Source: an uncultured Cohaesibacter sp. (GTDB taxonomy: Bacteria > Pseudomonadota > Alphaproteobacteria > Rhizobiales > Cohaesibacteraceae). From it: a stretch of 64,000 nucleotides of DNA. Every line of letters begins with the position of its first letter. The first letter of the stretch is position 1. Positions 8,805 to 19,679 of this stretch are shown here, one piece after another. The stretch is taken from NCBI RefSeq assembly GCF_963682185.1, contig NZ_OY821667.1, forward strand, positions 2,678,501 to 2,742,500. The letters run 5' to 3'. Under the pieces are notes generated by a model. The model made no database searches. It saw only the letters and a list, made by a program, of their open reading frames with translations, and was not told the DNA's origin. The position numbers and the translations under genes were made by a program.

Positions 8805-9524
8805 TTACTGGTGTGCGATGGCTTTTGAGGCCTGCGGCTTGGCGTCTGGCGACCTGAGATAAAGCGGAGCAGGAGGCGTCGCCGCTTTGGGTTCATCAAG
8901 CGCCCAACGGGCAAGTGCCGCCATGCGTGGATAGGAAACCGGAAGGAAGGTCGCATTCTCAAGCTTTTCATCCGGTGCTGCGGCGATCACAAGAGGAGCC
9001 CCATTGCCAATAAGGGTCAGGTCGGGGAATGCGGTACACTCTTGTGCAAACTGGTCTGCCGTCTTGGCTTCAGCCTCCGAGATGGCTTGTGGCGGGGTGC
9101 CTTCATCGCCAAGAGTGAAGAACTGTCCGTAGATCTGGTTGCGACGTGCATCGATAAAGCAGCCAATCGCGCCCCGCTTGCCTGCAGCTTGCGCATCAAG
9201 GGCCAGAGCCATCAAGGTTGAAGCGCCGATAACGGGAATATCCAATGCCAACGCCAGCGCGCGCGCAGTGGCCAGTCCAACGCGCAGGCCGGTAAAGCTG
9301 CCCGGACCAATGGTGGCTGCGATGCGGGTGAGATCTTTATAGGCGAGCCCTTGCCCATTGAGCAAAAGCTGCAGCTCATCCATCAGATGCTCTGCATGGC
9401 CACGGCCAAGAGCAAGGGAACGTTCAAAATGGGTCACTTGTCCATTGGTGCGGATCGCAAGTCCAACGGAACAGGCCTCCAGCGCTGTGTCCAGCGCCAG
9501 ACAGATTTCTTGCTCTTGAGTCAC
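8805..9524 (-). CDS. tsaB: tRNA threonylcarbamoyladenosine biosynthesis protein TsaB
   Basis: TsaB is the partner subunit of TsaD in the complex that transfers threonylcarbamoyl to A37 of ANN-decoding tRNAs. The N-terminal ASKHA fold shows CLALDTALEACSVGL and GPGSFTGLRVGLATARALA, both diagnostic, and the 239-residue length is normal. Translation appears to start at GTG, because no in-frame ATG is available nearby; the ribosome binding site is weak. It is followed by rimI and fur on the same strand. tsaC, tsaD and tsaE are not in this window. Confidence 0.93.
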   Translation of the reverse strand: MTQEQEICLALDTALEACSVGLAIRTNGQVTHFERSLALGRGHAEHLMDELQLLLNGQGLAYKDLTRIAATIGPGSFTGLRVGLATARALALALDIPVIGASTLMALALDAQAAGKRGAIGCFIDARRNQIYGQFFTLGDEGTPPQAISEAEAKTADQFAQECTAFPDLTLIGNGAPLVIAAAPDEKLENATFLPVSYPRMAALARWALDEPKAATPPAPLYLRSPDAKPQASKAIAHQ

Positions 9525-9573
9525 GATATTTCAGATCCGCCATCTAGTCTTTCAAGGGGGAAGCAGGTCGGAA

Positions 9574-10128
9574 TTAGACCTGCTTGACTTCCTGCACGTC
9601 AGGAAGGAAATGGCGCAAGAGATTCTCGATGCCATGTTTCAGCGTGGCTGTGGCTGAAGGACAACCGGCACAGGCACCGCGCATGGTCAGATAGACCACT
9701 CCGTCGCGATAGCCGTGGAAGGTGATGTCGCCACCATCCTGAGACACAGCAGGGCGCACGCGGGTATCGAGCAATTCCTTGATCGTTGCCACAATCTCGG
9801 CGTCGGCTTCATCAAAATCTTCGCCGCCCAGCTGCTCGGCTTCCTCTTGCTTGATCACCGGCGCGCCAGACATGAAATGCTCCATGATAGCGCCCAGAAT
9901 GGCCGGTTTGATATGCTGCCAGTCGGTTTCACCCTTGGTAATGGAGACAAAATCGAACCCGAAAAATACACCTTCCACACCATCGATCGTAAACAGCTTC
10001 TCGGCCAGAGGCGAGGCTGTTGCTTCACTGGCGGAACGAAAATCCATGGTGCCCGATTCCAGAACAACCTTACCGGGAAGGAATTTCAGGGTCGCGGGAT
10101 TGGGGGTCGCTTCGGTCTGAATAAACAT
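9574..10128 (-). CDS. NifU-like iron-sulfur scaffold/carrier protein (Nfu)
   Basis: Nfu proteins carry 4Fe-4S clusters to target enzymes. The 184 residues comprise an N-terminal Nfu_N domain (MFIQTEATPNPATLKFLPG) and a C-terminal NifU domain with the cluster-binding GACAGCPSA (Cys153 and Cys156). This two-domain form is typical of alphaproteobacteria and mitochondria (NFU1). The start has GGAAA about four bases upstream; an upstream in-frame ATG at 10158 is less likely. A hairpin-like inverted repeat lies about 75 bases upstream of the start (10202-10238). Confidence 0.93.
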   Translation of the reverse strand: MFIQTEATPNPATLKFLPGKVVLESGTMDFRSASEATASPLAEKLFTIDGVEGVFFGFDFVSITKGETDWQHIKPAILGAIMEHFMSGAPVIKQEEAEQLGGEDFDEADAEIVATIKELLDTRVRPAVSQDGGDITFHGYRDGVVYLTMRGACAGCPSATATLKHGIENLLRHFLPDVQEVKQV

Positions 10129-10201
10129 ACGGTTTCCTTTTGGAGCATGGCGTCGCAATCACTCTCATGCGCTGCTCCCCATCATATATGCTATTTTGGT
10201 C

Positions 10202-10238
10202 GACGAACAATCGAAAAGTTTAACACTTTTCTGTCGTC
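10202..10238. promoter_or_regulatory. Inverted repeat upstream of nfu
   Basis: Perfect 7-base arms GAAAAGT (10213-10219) and ACTTTTC (10225-10231) flank TTAAC. An outer pair, GACGA (10202-10206) and TCGTC (10234-10238), extends it. It lies in the 212-base gap between the nfu start and the usp stop. It could be an operator for nfu or a weak terminator-like hairpin after usp; the lack of a T-run favours an operator or chance. The function is unassigned. Confidence 0.35.
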
Positions 10239-10340
10239 CTGTATTTCTGCTTTAGATATGGGTTTTGCTGCGATCTTCAAGGCGCGCGCAAAAGACTGGT
10301 ACAGAAGAGCGTCGATTCTATCGGCCTGAGGTCTTGATTT

Positions 10341-10841
10341 CTAACAAATGGCCTTGATGTCTTCATCCGATAGATCGCCAGGCACGATGGTGACCGGCAA
10401 GGGAAATGAGGATTTGCCCGATTGGCTGGAAATGGAAGAAACAAGCGGACCAGGCCCTTCCTTGGCTCCAACGGCAGCGGCCAAGACGAGAATACCGATA
10501 TCCTCGTCTTCTTCGATCAGGGCCGTGATCTGCTCGGCCACCTTGCCATCACGCACAACACATTCAGTGGGTACAGAAGCGATTTCTTCCACGCGCTCTT
10601 TATATTCTGCCAGCCGTTCGTGAGCGGCTTCATGGGCCTCGGCAAGCATGATTTCTTTCACGCCGAGCCAATGATTGAAATGTTCCAGCTCGATAGCCAC
10701 CATCATCACCAATGCTCCGCCGGTCGCAGCCGCCCGGTAGGTTGCGTAGGTTATGGCGCGGTCACATTCCTCCGTGTCGTCGACAACGACAAGAAATTTT
10801 CGGGTGTGACCTTCATCGTGAATTGTGCGTTTCATAATCAT
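10341..10841 (-). CDS. Universal stress protein (UspA) family protein
   Basis: This single-domain Usp of 166 residues begins RKFLVVVDDTEECDRAITYA and ends PLPVTIVPG, both typical of the UspA alpha/beta fold. The usual nucleotide-binding G-x2-G-x9-G(S/T) loop is only loosely matched near GAKEGPGPL, so ATP binding is uncertain. I chose the ATG at 10841, which follows CAGGG; the open frame extends upstream to 10958 but that part is unlike the family and lies in the trpS terminator region. Confidence 0.85.
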   Translation of the reverse strand: MIMKRTIHDEGHTRKFLVVVDDTEECDRAITYATYRAAATGGALVMMVAIELEHFNHWLGVKEIMLAEAHEAAHERLAEYKERVEEIASVPTECVVRDGKVAEQITALIEEDEDIGILVLAAAVGAKEGPGPLVSSISSQSGKSSFPLPVTIVPGDLSDEDIKAIC

Positions 10842-10956
10842 GAAATGACCCTGCCATGTCGCGCCTCTTTGGGCAAGAGGCACCTTTGCGAACTGCCCAG
10901 TCTTTAAGGGACACCCCGCCCAAAGACCATTGCGTAAGTAGACCAAGTTCTGCGGC

Positions 10957-10993
10957 AAAAAACAACCCGGCGACCAATCCGTTGGTTGCCGGG
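10957..10993 (-). terminator. Rho-independent terminator of trpS
   Basis: On the minus strand CCCGGCAACCAA pairs with TTGGTCGCCGGG around a short CGGA loop (one mismatch), followed by TTGTTTTTT. It lies about 50 bases beyond the trpS stop and ahead of usp. Confidence 0.85.
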
Positions 10994-11042
10994 TGTATGA
11001 GATTTTAATTCCGGTTCCGTAACGAAGACCGAAATGGTCCGG

Positions 11043-12119
11043 CTAGCTGCGAATGAAGCCGACGATATCCTTGACCTGGTTGAGGATCGGATTGGCAATG
11101 ACGGCAGCCTTCTCGGCCCCCTTTGCCAACACGGCATCAATATGATCAGGATTGTCCATCAAGCGGCGCATTTCGTCGGTAATCGGCGACAGCTTGCTGA
11201 CCGATAGATCGATAAGAGCCGGTTTGAAGGTGGAGAATTCCGCTCCGCCAAACTCGCCCAGAACGTCAGCCTTGCTTTTGCCTGAGAGTGCAGCATAGAT
11301 GCCGACCAGATTGGAAGCCTCGGCGCGGCCGGTAAGACCATCCAACTCGCTTGGCAGCGCTTCGGGGTCTGTCTTGGCCTTGCGAATCTTGAGGGCAATT
11401 GCATCGGCATCATCGGTCATGTTGATGCGCGCCTTGTCCGATGCGTCCGAAGAAGACATCTTCTTGGTACCATCACGCAGGGACATCACGCGCGGTGCCG
11501 GACCGCCGATCAGTGGTTCGGTCAGCGGGAAGAAGACCTGCTCGGGATCGGTTGTCTCGTTACGGCCAACATTCTCCACGCCATAGCCCAGCGCGGCGAT
11601 GCGCTCTGCATAATCGACGTTGAATTTCTGCGCGGTGTCGCGACACAGTTCCACATGCTGCTTCTGGTCTTCACCAACTGGCACATGAGTGGCCTTGTAA
11701 ACCAGAATATCGGCAGACATCAGGTTGGGATAAACGAACAGGCCGGTGGACACATTGTCCCGGTTTTTGCCTGCTTTATCCTTGAACTGGGTCATGCGGT
11801 TGAGCCAGCCCATCCGTGCCACGCAGTTGAAAATCCAGCCCAGTTCGGCATGGGCGGAAACTCGACTCTGGTTGAACACGATATGCTTCTCCGGATCGAT
11901 GCCCGAAGCGAGAAAGCCTGCAGTCACTTCGCGGGTGCGACGCATCAACCCTTCAGGGTCTTGCGTAACGGTGATTGCATGCATGTCAACGACAGAGAAA
12001 ATACAATTGTAGGACGACTGCAACTCGACAAAGCGAGTGATGGCACCAAGATAGTTGCCAAGATGCAGGTTGCCTGATGGCTGAATGCCGGAGAAAACGC
12101 GTGGCTCGAAAGTGGCCAT
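11043..12119 (-). CDS. trpS: Tryptophanyl-tRNA synthetase
   Basis: This class I aminoacyl-tRNA synthetase charges tRNA-Trp in the cytoplasm. The 358 residues include the HIGH-like block [12 protein letters not shown] near residue 16 and the KMSKS-like block KKMSSSD near residue 213. The start at [11 protein letters not shown] has GAGGA five bases upstream; an ATG four codons earlier overlaps that site. Upstream is murJ (178-base gap) and downstream a strong terminator. Confidence 0.97.
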   Translation of the reverse strand: MATFEPRVFSGIQPSGNLHLGNYLGAITRFVELQSSYNCIFSVVDMHAITVTQDPEGLMRRTREVTAGFLASGIDPEKHIVFNQSRVSAHAELGWIFNCVARMGWLNRMTQFKDKAGKNRDNVSTGLFVYPNLMSADILVYKATHVPVGEDQKQHVELCRDTAQKFNVDYAERIAALGYGVENVGRNETTDPEQVFFPLTEPLIGGPAPRVMSLRDGTKKMSSSDASDKARINMTDDADAIALKIRKAKTDPEALPSELDGLTGRAEASNLVGIYAALSGKSKADVLGEFGGAEFSTFKPALIDLSVSKLSPITDEMRRLMDNPDHIDAVLAKGAEKAAVIANPILNQVKDIVGFIRS

Positions 12120-12297
12120 GATAATCCTCATGATGTTGCCCAGGCGGTTGGAAGCGCGAGGGGGAGGTAAAAAAGACGCCGCACTGTCACATACTCCACG
12201 TCAGATGAGCGCGGCGGGACCAATGCGGCTTCGGGCGTTATCGGACATGAGCCGGGCGGATGCAAGACAATTCCTGCAACCGATAACCGTTTTGTCG

Positions 12298-13857
12298 TCA
12301 CCCTTTACGGCGCAGGCGGTTTTTGAACTCGGAAAGAGAGAAGGCGCCAGTGCCGATCGCGGCAATGAGAAACAATGCCATCCCCGCACCGACGAGCGCC
12401 GCCAGTGCGCCGATCCGCGTTGCCAGCAGCGGGGCGTCGAACCAGGGGGCGAGATAGTTGGCCAGCCAGTAAATCCCGCCACCCATGATAAGGGAGGAAA
12501 GGGTAAACATGATCAGGCGCTTGATTAGAAGAGCATCAGCATGAAAATGACCACGGCGCCAAAGCGTGATGCCCAACAGCAGCGTATTGATCCAGCCAGC
12601 ACTCGTTGTGGCTACAGCGATGCCCACATGCTCAAAGAAGGGGAACAGCAGAAGAGAGCCGCCGACATTGACGATCATGCCCACGGTGGCAAATTTCATA
12701 GGGGTCTTAGTATCTTCACGCGCAAAAAAGCCCGGCGACAGCACCTTGTTGAGAACGAAGGCGGGCAAGCCGAAAGCATAGGCTGCCAGCGCCATGGAGG
12801 TCATGTTGGTGGCATGCTCGGTGAACTGGCCGCGCTGGAACAGCACTTCGATGATCGGGCCGGGCACCACGGCCAGAGCGACAGCCGCGGGCAGCGTGAG
12901 GAACATGGCAAATTCCATTGCCCGGTTCTGGGCATGATCCACGGCAACTTCATTCTGTGCTCTGACCTTGCGCGTCAGGTCCGGCAGCAGCACCACGCCA
13001 ATGGCGATTCCCACCACACCAAGTGGCAATTGATAGATACGGTCGGCATAATAGAGATAGGACACCGCACCCGCCTGAAAAGACGCGATGATGGTACCGA
13101 TGGTGATGTTGAGCTGTGTCACCCCGCCCGCAACGATGCCCGGAACGCCCAGTTTAAGCAGTTTCTTCACATTGCCCGTATAGGCCGGTCGGCGCAGATG
13201 CAGTCCGAAGCCAGAGCGCAGAAGCGCCCAGACAAGAGCGGCCAACTGCACAAATCCGGCAACAAACACACCCCATGCCAGAAAATATCCGGCCGTGGCG
13301 CCGTTTTCCGCCTTGACCAACAGGATCAGCATAAGGGTGCCAATCAGCACCACATTGAGCAGAACCGGCGCAAAGGCGGCTGCCGCAAAGCGGCCGAGGG
13401 AGTTGAGAATACCCGACAGGAAGGCAATCACCGACATGCATAAGAGATAGGGAAAGGTGATCCGCGTCAGCACAACGGCTAAGTCGAATTTGCTCGGATC
13501 TTCGTTAAAGCCCGGTGCCAGAATATGGATCATCCATGGCATGGCCAACTCTGAGAGCGCCGTGAAGATCAAAAGCACAAACAGCAGGCCAGCCAGAATT
13601 TCTTCGGCCACGCGCCGCGCGCCCTGCGGTCCGTCTTCTTGCAGGGAGCCTGCAAAAATGGGAATGAAGGCCGAGTTGAACGCCCCTTCGGCAAAGAGGC
13701 GGCGAAACAGGTTCGGCAGGCGGAAGGCGACGAAAAAGGCATCGGCAACGGGCCCCGAGCCGAGGCTGGCAGCGATCAATATATCCCTGACAAAGCCCAA
13801 CGCACGGCTTGCAAGCGTTGCCACCCCGACGGTGGCGAAATTCTTCAGCATCGACAT
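12298..13857 (-). CDS. murJ: Lipid II flippase MurJ (MviN)
   Basis: MurJ moves lipid II across the inner membrane for peptidoglycan synthesis. The 519 residues form repeated hydrophobic helices consistent with the 14-helix MOP-superfamily fold. The N-terminal block SRALGFVRDILIAASLG and DAFFVAFRLPNLFRRLFAEG, with its conserved arginines, is diagnostic. The start was set at MSMLKNFA, with AAGGA upstream; an upstream ATG at 13905 is less likely. The order glnD-murJ-trpS is conserved in rhizobia. Confidence 0.96.
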   Translation of the reverse strand: MSMLKNFATVGVATLASRALGFVRDILIAASLGSGPVADAFFVAFRLPNLFRRLFAEGAFNSAFIPIFAGSLQEDGPQGARRVAEEILAGLLFVLLIFTALSELAMPWMIHILAPGFNEDPSKFDLAVVLTRITFPYLLCMSVIAFLSGILNSLGRFAAAAFAPVLLNVVLIGTLMLILLVKAENGATAGYFLAWGVFVAGFVQLAALVWALLRSGFGLHLRRPAYTGNVKKLLKLGVPGIVAGGVTQLNITIGTIIASFQAGAVSYLYYADRIYQLPLGVVGIAIGVVLLPDLTRKVRAQNEVAVDHAQNRAMEFAMFLTLPAAVALAVVPGPIIEVLFQRGQFTEHATNMTSMALAAYAFGLPAFVLNKVLSPGFFAREDTKTPMKFATVGMIVNVGGSLLLFPFFEHVGIAVATTSAGWINTLLLGITLWRRGHFHADALLIKRLIMFTLSSLIMGGGIYWLANYLAPWFDAPLLATRIGALAALVGAGMALFLIAAIGTGAFSLSEFKNRLRRKG

Positions 13858-13994
13858 GCCTGATCCTTCCGCAATTCCGCTGACAAAGGAGCCAGCCGAA
13901 AGCACTTATAGTGCGCTTGAGGGCACAATCAATGCCAATCCTAGGGCTGGCAACAGCTTGTTTTCAGATCGCCCAAGGAGCCCACGAAACGAAT

Positions 13995-16784
13995 TTATCG
14001 CTTGGGCTCTTCCTTGGGTTTGCCCGTCAAGGCTTCCATCATGCGCTCTTCGATGGCTTTTTTGCGGTCGGGGTTGGTGATTTTGGCCCCCGTCAGGTCT
14101 GTCACATAGAAAGCATCCACGATGCGCTCACCATAGGTGGTGATGTGCGCCGAGGCGATATCGAGATTGAGCGCAGATAGGGTTCGCGTGAGGGTGGATA
14201 GCAGCCCCGAGCGATCCATGCCCTCGACCTCGACAACCGTTGATCGGTTGGAAAGCTCGTTGTTGACTGAAACCTTCGATTTGGTCCGGAAAGTCTTGAA
14301 GCGCTTCTTGTGCCCTTCCTTCTGCTTGACCAGAGGTGGCAGACGGGTTTCGCCCTTGAGCACTTGCACCAGCAGATCAACGATCCGGTTGGCCCGGCGG
14401 CGTTCGTCACGATCTTCATCGAATTCGCGATTGATCAGGATGGTATCCAGCGCCCGCCCGTCAGTGGTGGTGAAGACCATGGCATCAACAATATTGGCCC
14501 CCGCTGCGGCGCAGGCACCAGCAATCATGGACAGCAGGCGCGGATGGTCCGGCGCCAGTATCGTGATTTCGGTGATGCCTTCGAATTCGTAAGGCTTGAT
14601 GGCCGTGGCGACCTTCTGGTTTTCCTTGTCGGCCTGACGGATCAACTCGGCATGTTCCACTGCGCTGTCCACGTCGGTGCGCGACCAATAGGCTTCGTAA
14701 TGCAGATTGAGGTAATTTTCGACGTCGGCCGCATTCCAGTCGGAGAGGCGTGAGGCGACACGCTCCTTCATGGCAGCGACGCGCGCATCGCGGCTCTTCT
14801 GCGAATGGCCGCCGGTCAAAATCGGTTCGGCTTCAGAATAAAGCGTGCGCAGCAATTGTCCCTTCCAGCCGTTCCAGACACCCGGCCCAACGGCCTTGAT
14901 ATCGGCGATGGTCAGAATCAGCAGCATGCGCATCTGTTCCATGGTTTGCACCACGGCGCAGAAGTCGAGAATGGTCTTGCGGTCGGAGAGATCACGCGAC
15001 TGGGAAACCTGACTCATCGTGAGATGTTCCAGCACCAGCCAGGAAACCTGTTCGGTCTGTTCTTCGGTCAGCCCCAGGCGCGGGCAAAGCTCCAGCGCCA
15101 CCTTGGCGCCAGCGGTGGAGTGGCTTTCCGGACGGCCTTTGGCGATGTCATGCAGGAATACCGCGACATAAAGCACAAGGCGGTCCTTGATATCGAGCAC
15201 GAAATCATGGGCCAGCGGGTGTTCATCGCCCAGCTCCTGCTTTTCAATCTCCGAAAGGATGCCCACCGCACGCAACAGATGCTCGTCCACCGTATAATGG
15301 TGATACATGTTGAATTGCATCATCGCGACGATGCGACCAAATTCGGGAATGAACTTGCCTAGAACACCGGATTCGGTCATGCGGCGCAGGATGCTTTCGG
15401 GGTCATTGCGCGAGGTCAGAATGCGCAGGAAGATGGCATTGGCCTCGGGATCATTGCGCAATTCATTGTCGATGAGATTCAGGTTGCGATGAATAGCCTG
15501 CATGGCATCGGGATGGAAAGACACATTCTCCCGATCAGCCAGCTCGAAAATCTTGAGCAGATTGCGTGGATCGCTGGTAAAGATCTCGGCACTTTCAACC
15601 GAGATGCGGCCATGATCAATGAGGAACCCTTCCGCATTGCGTACCTTGCGTCGCTTGAACGGCGCTGGAATGGGAATGGCGGCAAAGAAGCGATTGATGC
15701 CCGGTGCGGATTGTCCGAAATCCTCTTCCAGAGCCGAACAGAAAATACGTGTGATCTCGCCCACTTCCTTGGCAACAAGGAAATAATGCTTCATGAAGCG
15801 CTCGACCCCGTTCTGTCCGGGGCGTTTGCGATAGCCAAGGCGCGTGGAAAGCTCGCGCTGCACATCGAACGAGAGGCGCTCTTCCGGGCGATCCGTGAGG
15901 AAATGCAAGTGGCAGCGCACGGTCCAGAGATGGTTGTTGGCCTTCTTGAAGCGGTTATATTCCTCTTCGGTGAAAACCCCCGCCTTGATCAGTGCTCGGG
16001 CGCGGCGCACACGATAGGCATATTGCCCAATCCAGAACAGGGTCTGGATATCGCGCAGGCCGCCTTTGCCTTCCTTGATATTGGGTTCGACCATATAGCG
16101 CGAATTGCCCTGCTGATTATGGCGGGCGTCGCGTTCGGCCAGCTTGGCCGCAATGAATTCGGCTGAGGTGTTGCGCAACACATCCTTGTCGAATTTCTCG
16201 ATCAGCTCGTCATAGAGCTTTTTCTCACCATCAATGAAGCGGGCTTCAAGGATCGCGGTGCGGATCGTCATGTCGCTGCGCGACAGGCGCACGCATTCAT
16301 TCAGGGTGCGGGTGGCATGGCCAACTTTTTGGCCCAGATCCCACAGCATATAGAGAATATATTCAACGACACTCTCGCCCCAAGGCGTCTGCTTGTAGGG
16401 TAGCAAAAACAAAAGGTCGATATCGGAATGGGGTGCAAGGGTGGCTCGGCCATAGCCGCCCACGGCCACCACGGACAGATGCTCGGAAGAGGAGGGATTT
16501 TCAGCCGGAAAGACATGCTCAATGGCAAAGCGATAGATCAGCGTGATAATCTGGTCTTCCAGATAGGAGAGGCGAATGGCACACAGGATGCCAAGACCAT
16601 CTTCATTGAGCAGGGTTTCTGCGCGCGCGCGCCCCTTCTGCAAGACATCCTTGAAAAGTTGCAGAATTTCGGCTCTTGTCTTGAAGTCGGAAGCATCTCC
16701 CCCATGCTCGACAACAATTTGTTCCAGTTTCGCCTTGGTGGCATCAAAGTCAATCAGACCGTCATTCTGGGGGGCAATGATCAT
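13995..16784 (-). CDS. glnD: Bifunctional PII uridylyltransferase/uridylyl-removing enzyme GlnD
   Basis: GlnD senses glutamine and uridylylates or deuridylylates PII proteins. Domains in order: nucleotidyltransferase with GGYGRATLAPHSDID near residues 109-123, a linker region, an HD domain with LHDIAKGRPESHS, and two C-terminal ACT domains (ITILAPDHPRLLSMI and GMDRSGLLSTLTRTL). Length of about 929 residues is normal for alphaproteobacteria. I chose the ATG of MIIAPQND, with AAGGCG upstream; an ATG 13 codons earlier has no ribosome binding site. Confidence 0.96.
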   Translation of the reverse strand: MIIAPQNDGLIDFDATKAKLEQIVVEHGGDASDFKTRAEILQLFKDVLQKGRARAETLLNEDGLGILCAIRLSYLEDQIITLIYRFAIEHVFPAENPSSSEHLSVVAVGGYGRATLAPHSDIDLLFLLPYKQTPWGESVVEYILYMLWDLGQKVGHATRTLNECVRLSRSDMTIRTAILEARFIDGEKKLYDELIEKFDKDVLRNTSAEFIAAKLAERDARHNQQGNSRYMVEPNIKEGKGGLRDIQTLFWIGQYAYRVRRARALIKAGVFTEEEYNRFKKANNHLWTVRCHLHFLTDRPEERLSFDVQRELSTRLGYRKRPGQNGVERFMKHYFLVAKEVGEITRIFCSALEEDFGQSAPGINRFFAAIPIPAPFKRRKVRNAEGFLIDHGRISVESAEIFTSDPRNLLKIFELADRENVSFHPDAMQAIHRNLNLIDNELRNDPEANAIFLRILTSRNDPESILRRMTESGVLGKFIPEFGRIVAMMQFNMYHHYTVDEHLLRAVGILSEIEKQELGDEHPLAHDFVLDIKDRLVLYVAVFLHDIAKGRPESHSTAGAKVALELCPRLGLTEEQTEQVSWLVLEHLTMSQVSQSRDLSDRKTILDFCAVVQTMEQMRMLLILTIADIKAVGPGVWNGWKGQLLRTLYSEAEPILTGGHSQKSRDARVAAMKERVASRLSDWNAADVENYLNLHYEAYWSRTDVDSAVEHAELIRQADKENQKVATAIKPYEFEGITEITILAPDHPRLLSMIAGACAAAGANIVDAMVFTTTDGRALDTILINREFDEDRDERRRANRIVDLLVQVLKGETRLPPLVKQKEGHKKRFKTFRTKSKVSVNNELSNRSTVVEVEGMDRSGLLSTLTRTLSALNLDIASAHITTYGERIVDAFYVTDLTGAKITNPDRKKAIEERMMEALTGKPKEEPKR

Positions 16785-16958
16785 GTTTTTTTCGCCTTGT
16801 CTCTTTCCGCTAACGGCATCCATGGCACAAATAGATTTGATTTCTGGTTAAATTGGCCAAAATATCTCTGTATTTACTATAATATAGGCGCAATGAAGCG
16901 CAAATGTGAGCCTGCAGGGAAAAGCTGGCCTATGCGCCTTATCGCCTGCCAACCCTTC

Positions 16959-19679
16959 TTAACCCTGAAGCAGGGCCTTAAGCTTGTAAAGCGCCTCATG
17001 GGCTTCGCGCGGGCTCATATCATCCGGATCGATTGTCTGTAATGTATCCCTCAAGGCATCCGGCTCCGCTTCGACCAGCTCTTGCTTCTGCATGGAGACC
17101 GAAAAGAGCGGTAGATCATCGATCGTAGCCGCCGGTGACTGACGGTCTCCTTCTTCCAGATGTTGCAGCACGTCTCTGGCGCGGGCAATCACCCCATCGG
17201 GCAGGCCCGCCAGTTTGGCAACCTGAATACCATAAGAGCGATCCGCCGCACCGGGCACGATCTGGTGCAGGAACACCACATCTCCCTGCCATTCCTTGAC
17301 CTTCACCGTGGCATTGATGAGCCGTGGCAGCTTTTCATGCAGCACGGTCAGCTCGTGATAATGGGTGGCAAACAGGGCACGGGCACGATTGACCTCATGC
17401 AGATTCTCTATGGTCGCCCAGGCAATGGAGAGGCCGTCAAAGGTGGCCGTGCCGCGCCCGATTTCATCAAGGATCACCAGTGAACGCTCTCCCGCCTGAT
17501 TGAGAATGGCTGCGGTTTCGACCATTTCCACCATGAAGGTGGAGCGGCCACGCGCCAGATCATCGGCAGCGCCAACGCGGGAGAAAAGCCGGTCGACAAG
17601 ACCGATATGCGCCTCGTCAGCCGGAACAAACGAGCCCATCTGCGCCAATATGGCGATCAACGCATTCTGCCTCAAGAAGGTCGATTTACCGGCCATGTTC
17701 GGGCCGGTCATCAACCAGATGCGTCCATGCAGGTGACTGTCCTTGGGGCTGAGGTCGCAGTCGTTGGCAACGAAGGGATCGCTTCCATCCTTCTGTAGAG
17801 CGATCTCGACCACCGGATGTCGCCCATTGTGAATGTCAAAGGCAAGGCTGTCATCCACGCGCGGACGACAATAGTTGCGCTCCTCGGCAAGGCGGGCCAG
17901 AGCGATGGACACATCCAACACGGCAATCGCCTGCGCAGCCTGCTTGATCAGGTCTTGAGAGGCAAGGATCGCGTCGCGCAGCTGATCAAAAATGGAAAGC
18001 TCGATGGCCACCACCTTGGCACCGGCAGATGCAATACGTGCCTCAAGATCGGCGAGCTCCGTGGTGGTAAAGCGCACCGCATTGGCAAGTGTCTGGCGAT
18101 GGATGAAGGTCTCGTTCAGCGGCGCAGTCATCAGCCTGTCGGCATTGTTTGCCGTGACCTCGACGAAATAGCCCAGCACATTGTTATGCTTGACTTTCAC
18201 GGACTTGATGCCGGTCTGCTCGGCATAATCGGCCTGTAGCGACGCAATCACCCGACGGCTTTCGTCGCGCAGGGAGCGCAGCTCATCAAGGCTCTCGTCA
18301 TAGCCGGAACGCACAAAGCCGCCATCGCGCTTTTGCAGTGGCATTTCATCATCCAGCGCATTGGTCAGAAGTTGCCCGAGCTCTTGCGGCATGGCAGAAA
18401 GGGCAGCCTGTGCGCTTGCAAGCTCGCTGGGCAGGGCTGTTTCCGTATGGGCGGCGGCCAGATGATCCATAAGGGCGAAGACCGTTGCAAAACCGCTGCG
18501 GATGGCGCCCATGTCGCGGGGGCCACCACGGTCAAGCGCCAGCCGGGAAAGCGCCCGTGGCATATCCGGTGCCGCCTTGAGATCCTCAAGCAGATCCTCG
18601 CGTATCCAGCTATTTTCAAGGAACCAGCCAACCGAATCCTGCCGCGCCAGAATTGGGTCCAGTTCCGCAAGCGGCGCAGAAAGACGAGCCGCCAGCATGC
18701 GTGAGCCGCCGCCGGTGACCGTCTGGTCGATGATAGAGAGGAGGCTACCTTTCTTGTCACCCGAAAGCGTGCGCACCAGTTCGAGGTTGGCCCGCGTGGC
18801 CGAATCGATCGCCATGGTACGGCCCGAAAGTTCGCGTTGCGGCGGGTTGAGCGGAGGTCGTGCACCAAGCTGTGTCTTCTCGACATAGGCCAGGATGGCG
18901 CTTGCCGCCATCAGTTCGACACGTTGGTAATGGCCATGCCCATCCAGCGTCGAGAGGCCGAAATAGTCCAGCAAGCGGTCTTCAGCCGTCGCCCCGTCAA
19001 AGAAGGCGCGTGGCACAGGCGAGAAGCTGGTGCGCAAGGTGTCTTTCAGCGGGCGGATATCCTCGTCCATCAGCATGTGATCGGAGATGATCACCTCGCG
19101 GGCGTCAATCCGTGCAAGCTCTGCTCCCAGCCGCAGATGATCGAGTGCCAGAACGCCATAATCGCCGGTTGAAAGCTCCAGCCAGGAAAGGCCATAAAGC
19201 TGCCCTTCATCGCCCGATTTGACGCGGGCAACGGCGGCCAGATAATTGGAGCTGGACGCATCCAGCAGGCTGTCTTCGGTCAGGGTGCCCGGCGTGATCA
19301 GGCGGATGACATCGCGCTTGACCACTGATTTTGCGCCGCGCTTCTTGGCTTCCGCCGGATCTTCGGTCTGCTCGCAAACGGCCACCTTGTAGCCAAGGGC
19401 AATCAGCCGCTCCAGATAACCCTCGGCCGCATGCACCGGCACACCGCACATCGGAATGTCTTCCCCCAGATGCTTGCCGCGTTTGGTCAGCGTGATGCCG
19501 AGCGCTTGGGACGCTTCGCGCGCGTCGTCAAAGAAAAGCTCGTAGAAATCGCCCATACGATAGAACAGCAGACTGTCCGGATTGGCCGTTTTGATCTCGA
19601 TATATTGCTCCATCATCGGCGTAGCCTTGGCAGATGGAGATGCTTTTGAGGATGGTTTTTCTTGCCCGGCGCTCGACAT
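16959..19679 (-). CDS. mutS: DNA mismatch repair protein MutS
   Basis: MutS recognises mismatches and small loops and starts MutL-dependent repair. The 906 residues show the mismatch-binding domain with [15 protein letters not shown] (the Phe-x-Glu wedge region), the core and clamp domains, and the ATPase with [13 protein letters not shown] (Walker A), [10 protein letters not shown] (Walker B) and ATHYHEL. A Ser/Lys-rich tail of about 20 residues precedes the conserved part. The ribosome binding site before this ATG is weak. glnD follows 174 bases downstream. Confidence 0.97.
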   Translation of the reverse strand: MSSAGQEKPSSKASPSAKATPMMEQYIEIKTANPDSLLFYRMGDFYELFFDDAREASQALGITLTKRGKHLGEDIPMCGVPVHAAEGYLERLIALGYKVAVCEQTEDPAEAKKRGAKSVVKRDVIRLITPGTLTEDSLLDASSSNYLAAVARVKSGDEGQLYGLSWLELSTGDYGVLALDHLRLGAELARIDAREVIISDHMLMDEDIRPLKDTLRTSFSPVPRAFFDGATAEDRLLDYFGLSTLDGHGHYQRVELMAASAILAYVEKTQLGARPPLNPPQRELSGRTMAIDSATRANLELVRTLSGDKKGSLLSIIDQTVTGGGSRMLAARLSAPLAELDPILARQDSVGWFLENSWIREDLLEDLKAAPDMPRALSRLALDRGGPRDMGAIRSGFATVFALMDHLAAAHTETALPSELASAQAALSAMPQELGQLLTNALDDEMPLQKRDGGFVRSGYDESLDELRSLRDESRRVIASLQADYAEQTGIKSVKVKHNNVLGYFVEVTANNADRLMTAPLNETFIHRQTLANAVRFTTTELADLEARIASAGAKVVAIELSIFDQLRDAILASQDLIKQAAQAIAVLDVSIALARLAEERNYCRPRVDDSLAFDIHNGRHPVVEIALQKDGSDPFVANDCDLSPKDSHLHGRIWLMTGPNMAGKSTFLRQNALIAILAQMGSFVPADEAHIGLVDRLFSRVGAADDLARGRSTFMVEMVETAAILNQAGERSLVILDEIGRGTATFDGLSIAWATIENLHEVNRARALFATHYHELTVLHEKLPRLINATVKVKEWQGDVVFLHQIVPGAADRSYGIQVAKLAGLPDGVIARARDVLQHLEEGDRQSPAATIDDLPLFSVSMQKQELVEAEPDALRDTLQTIDPDDMSPREAHEALYKLKALLQG

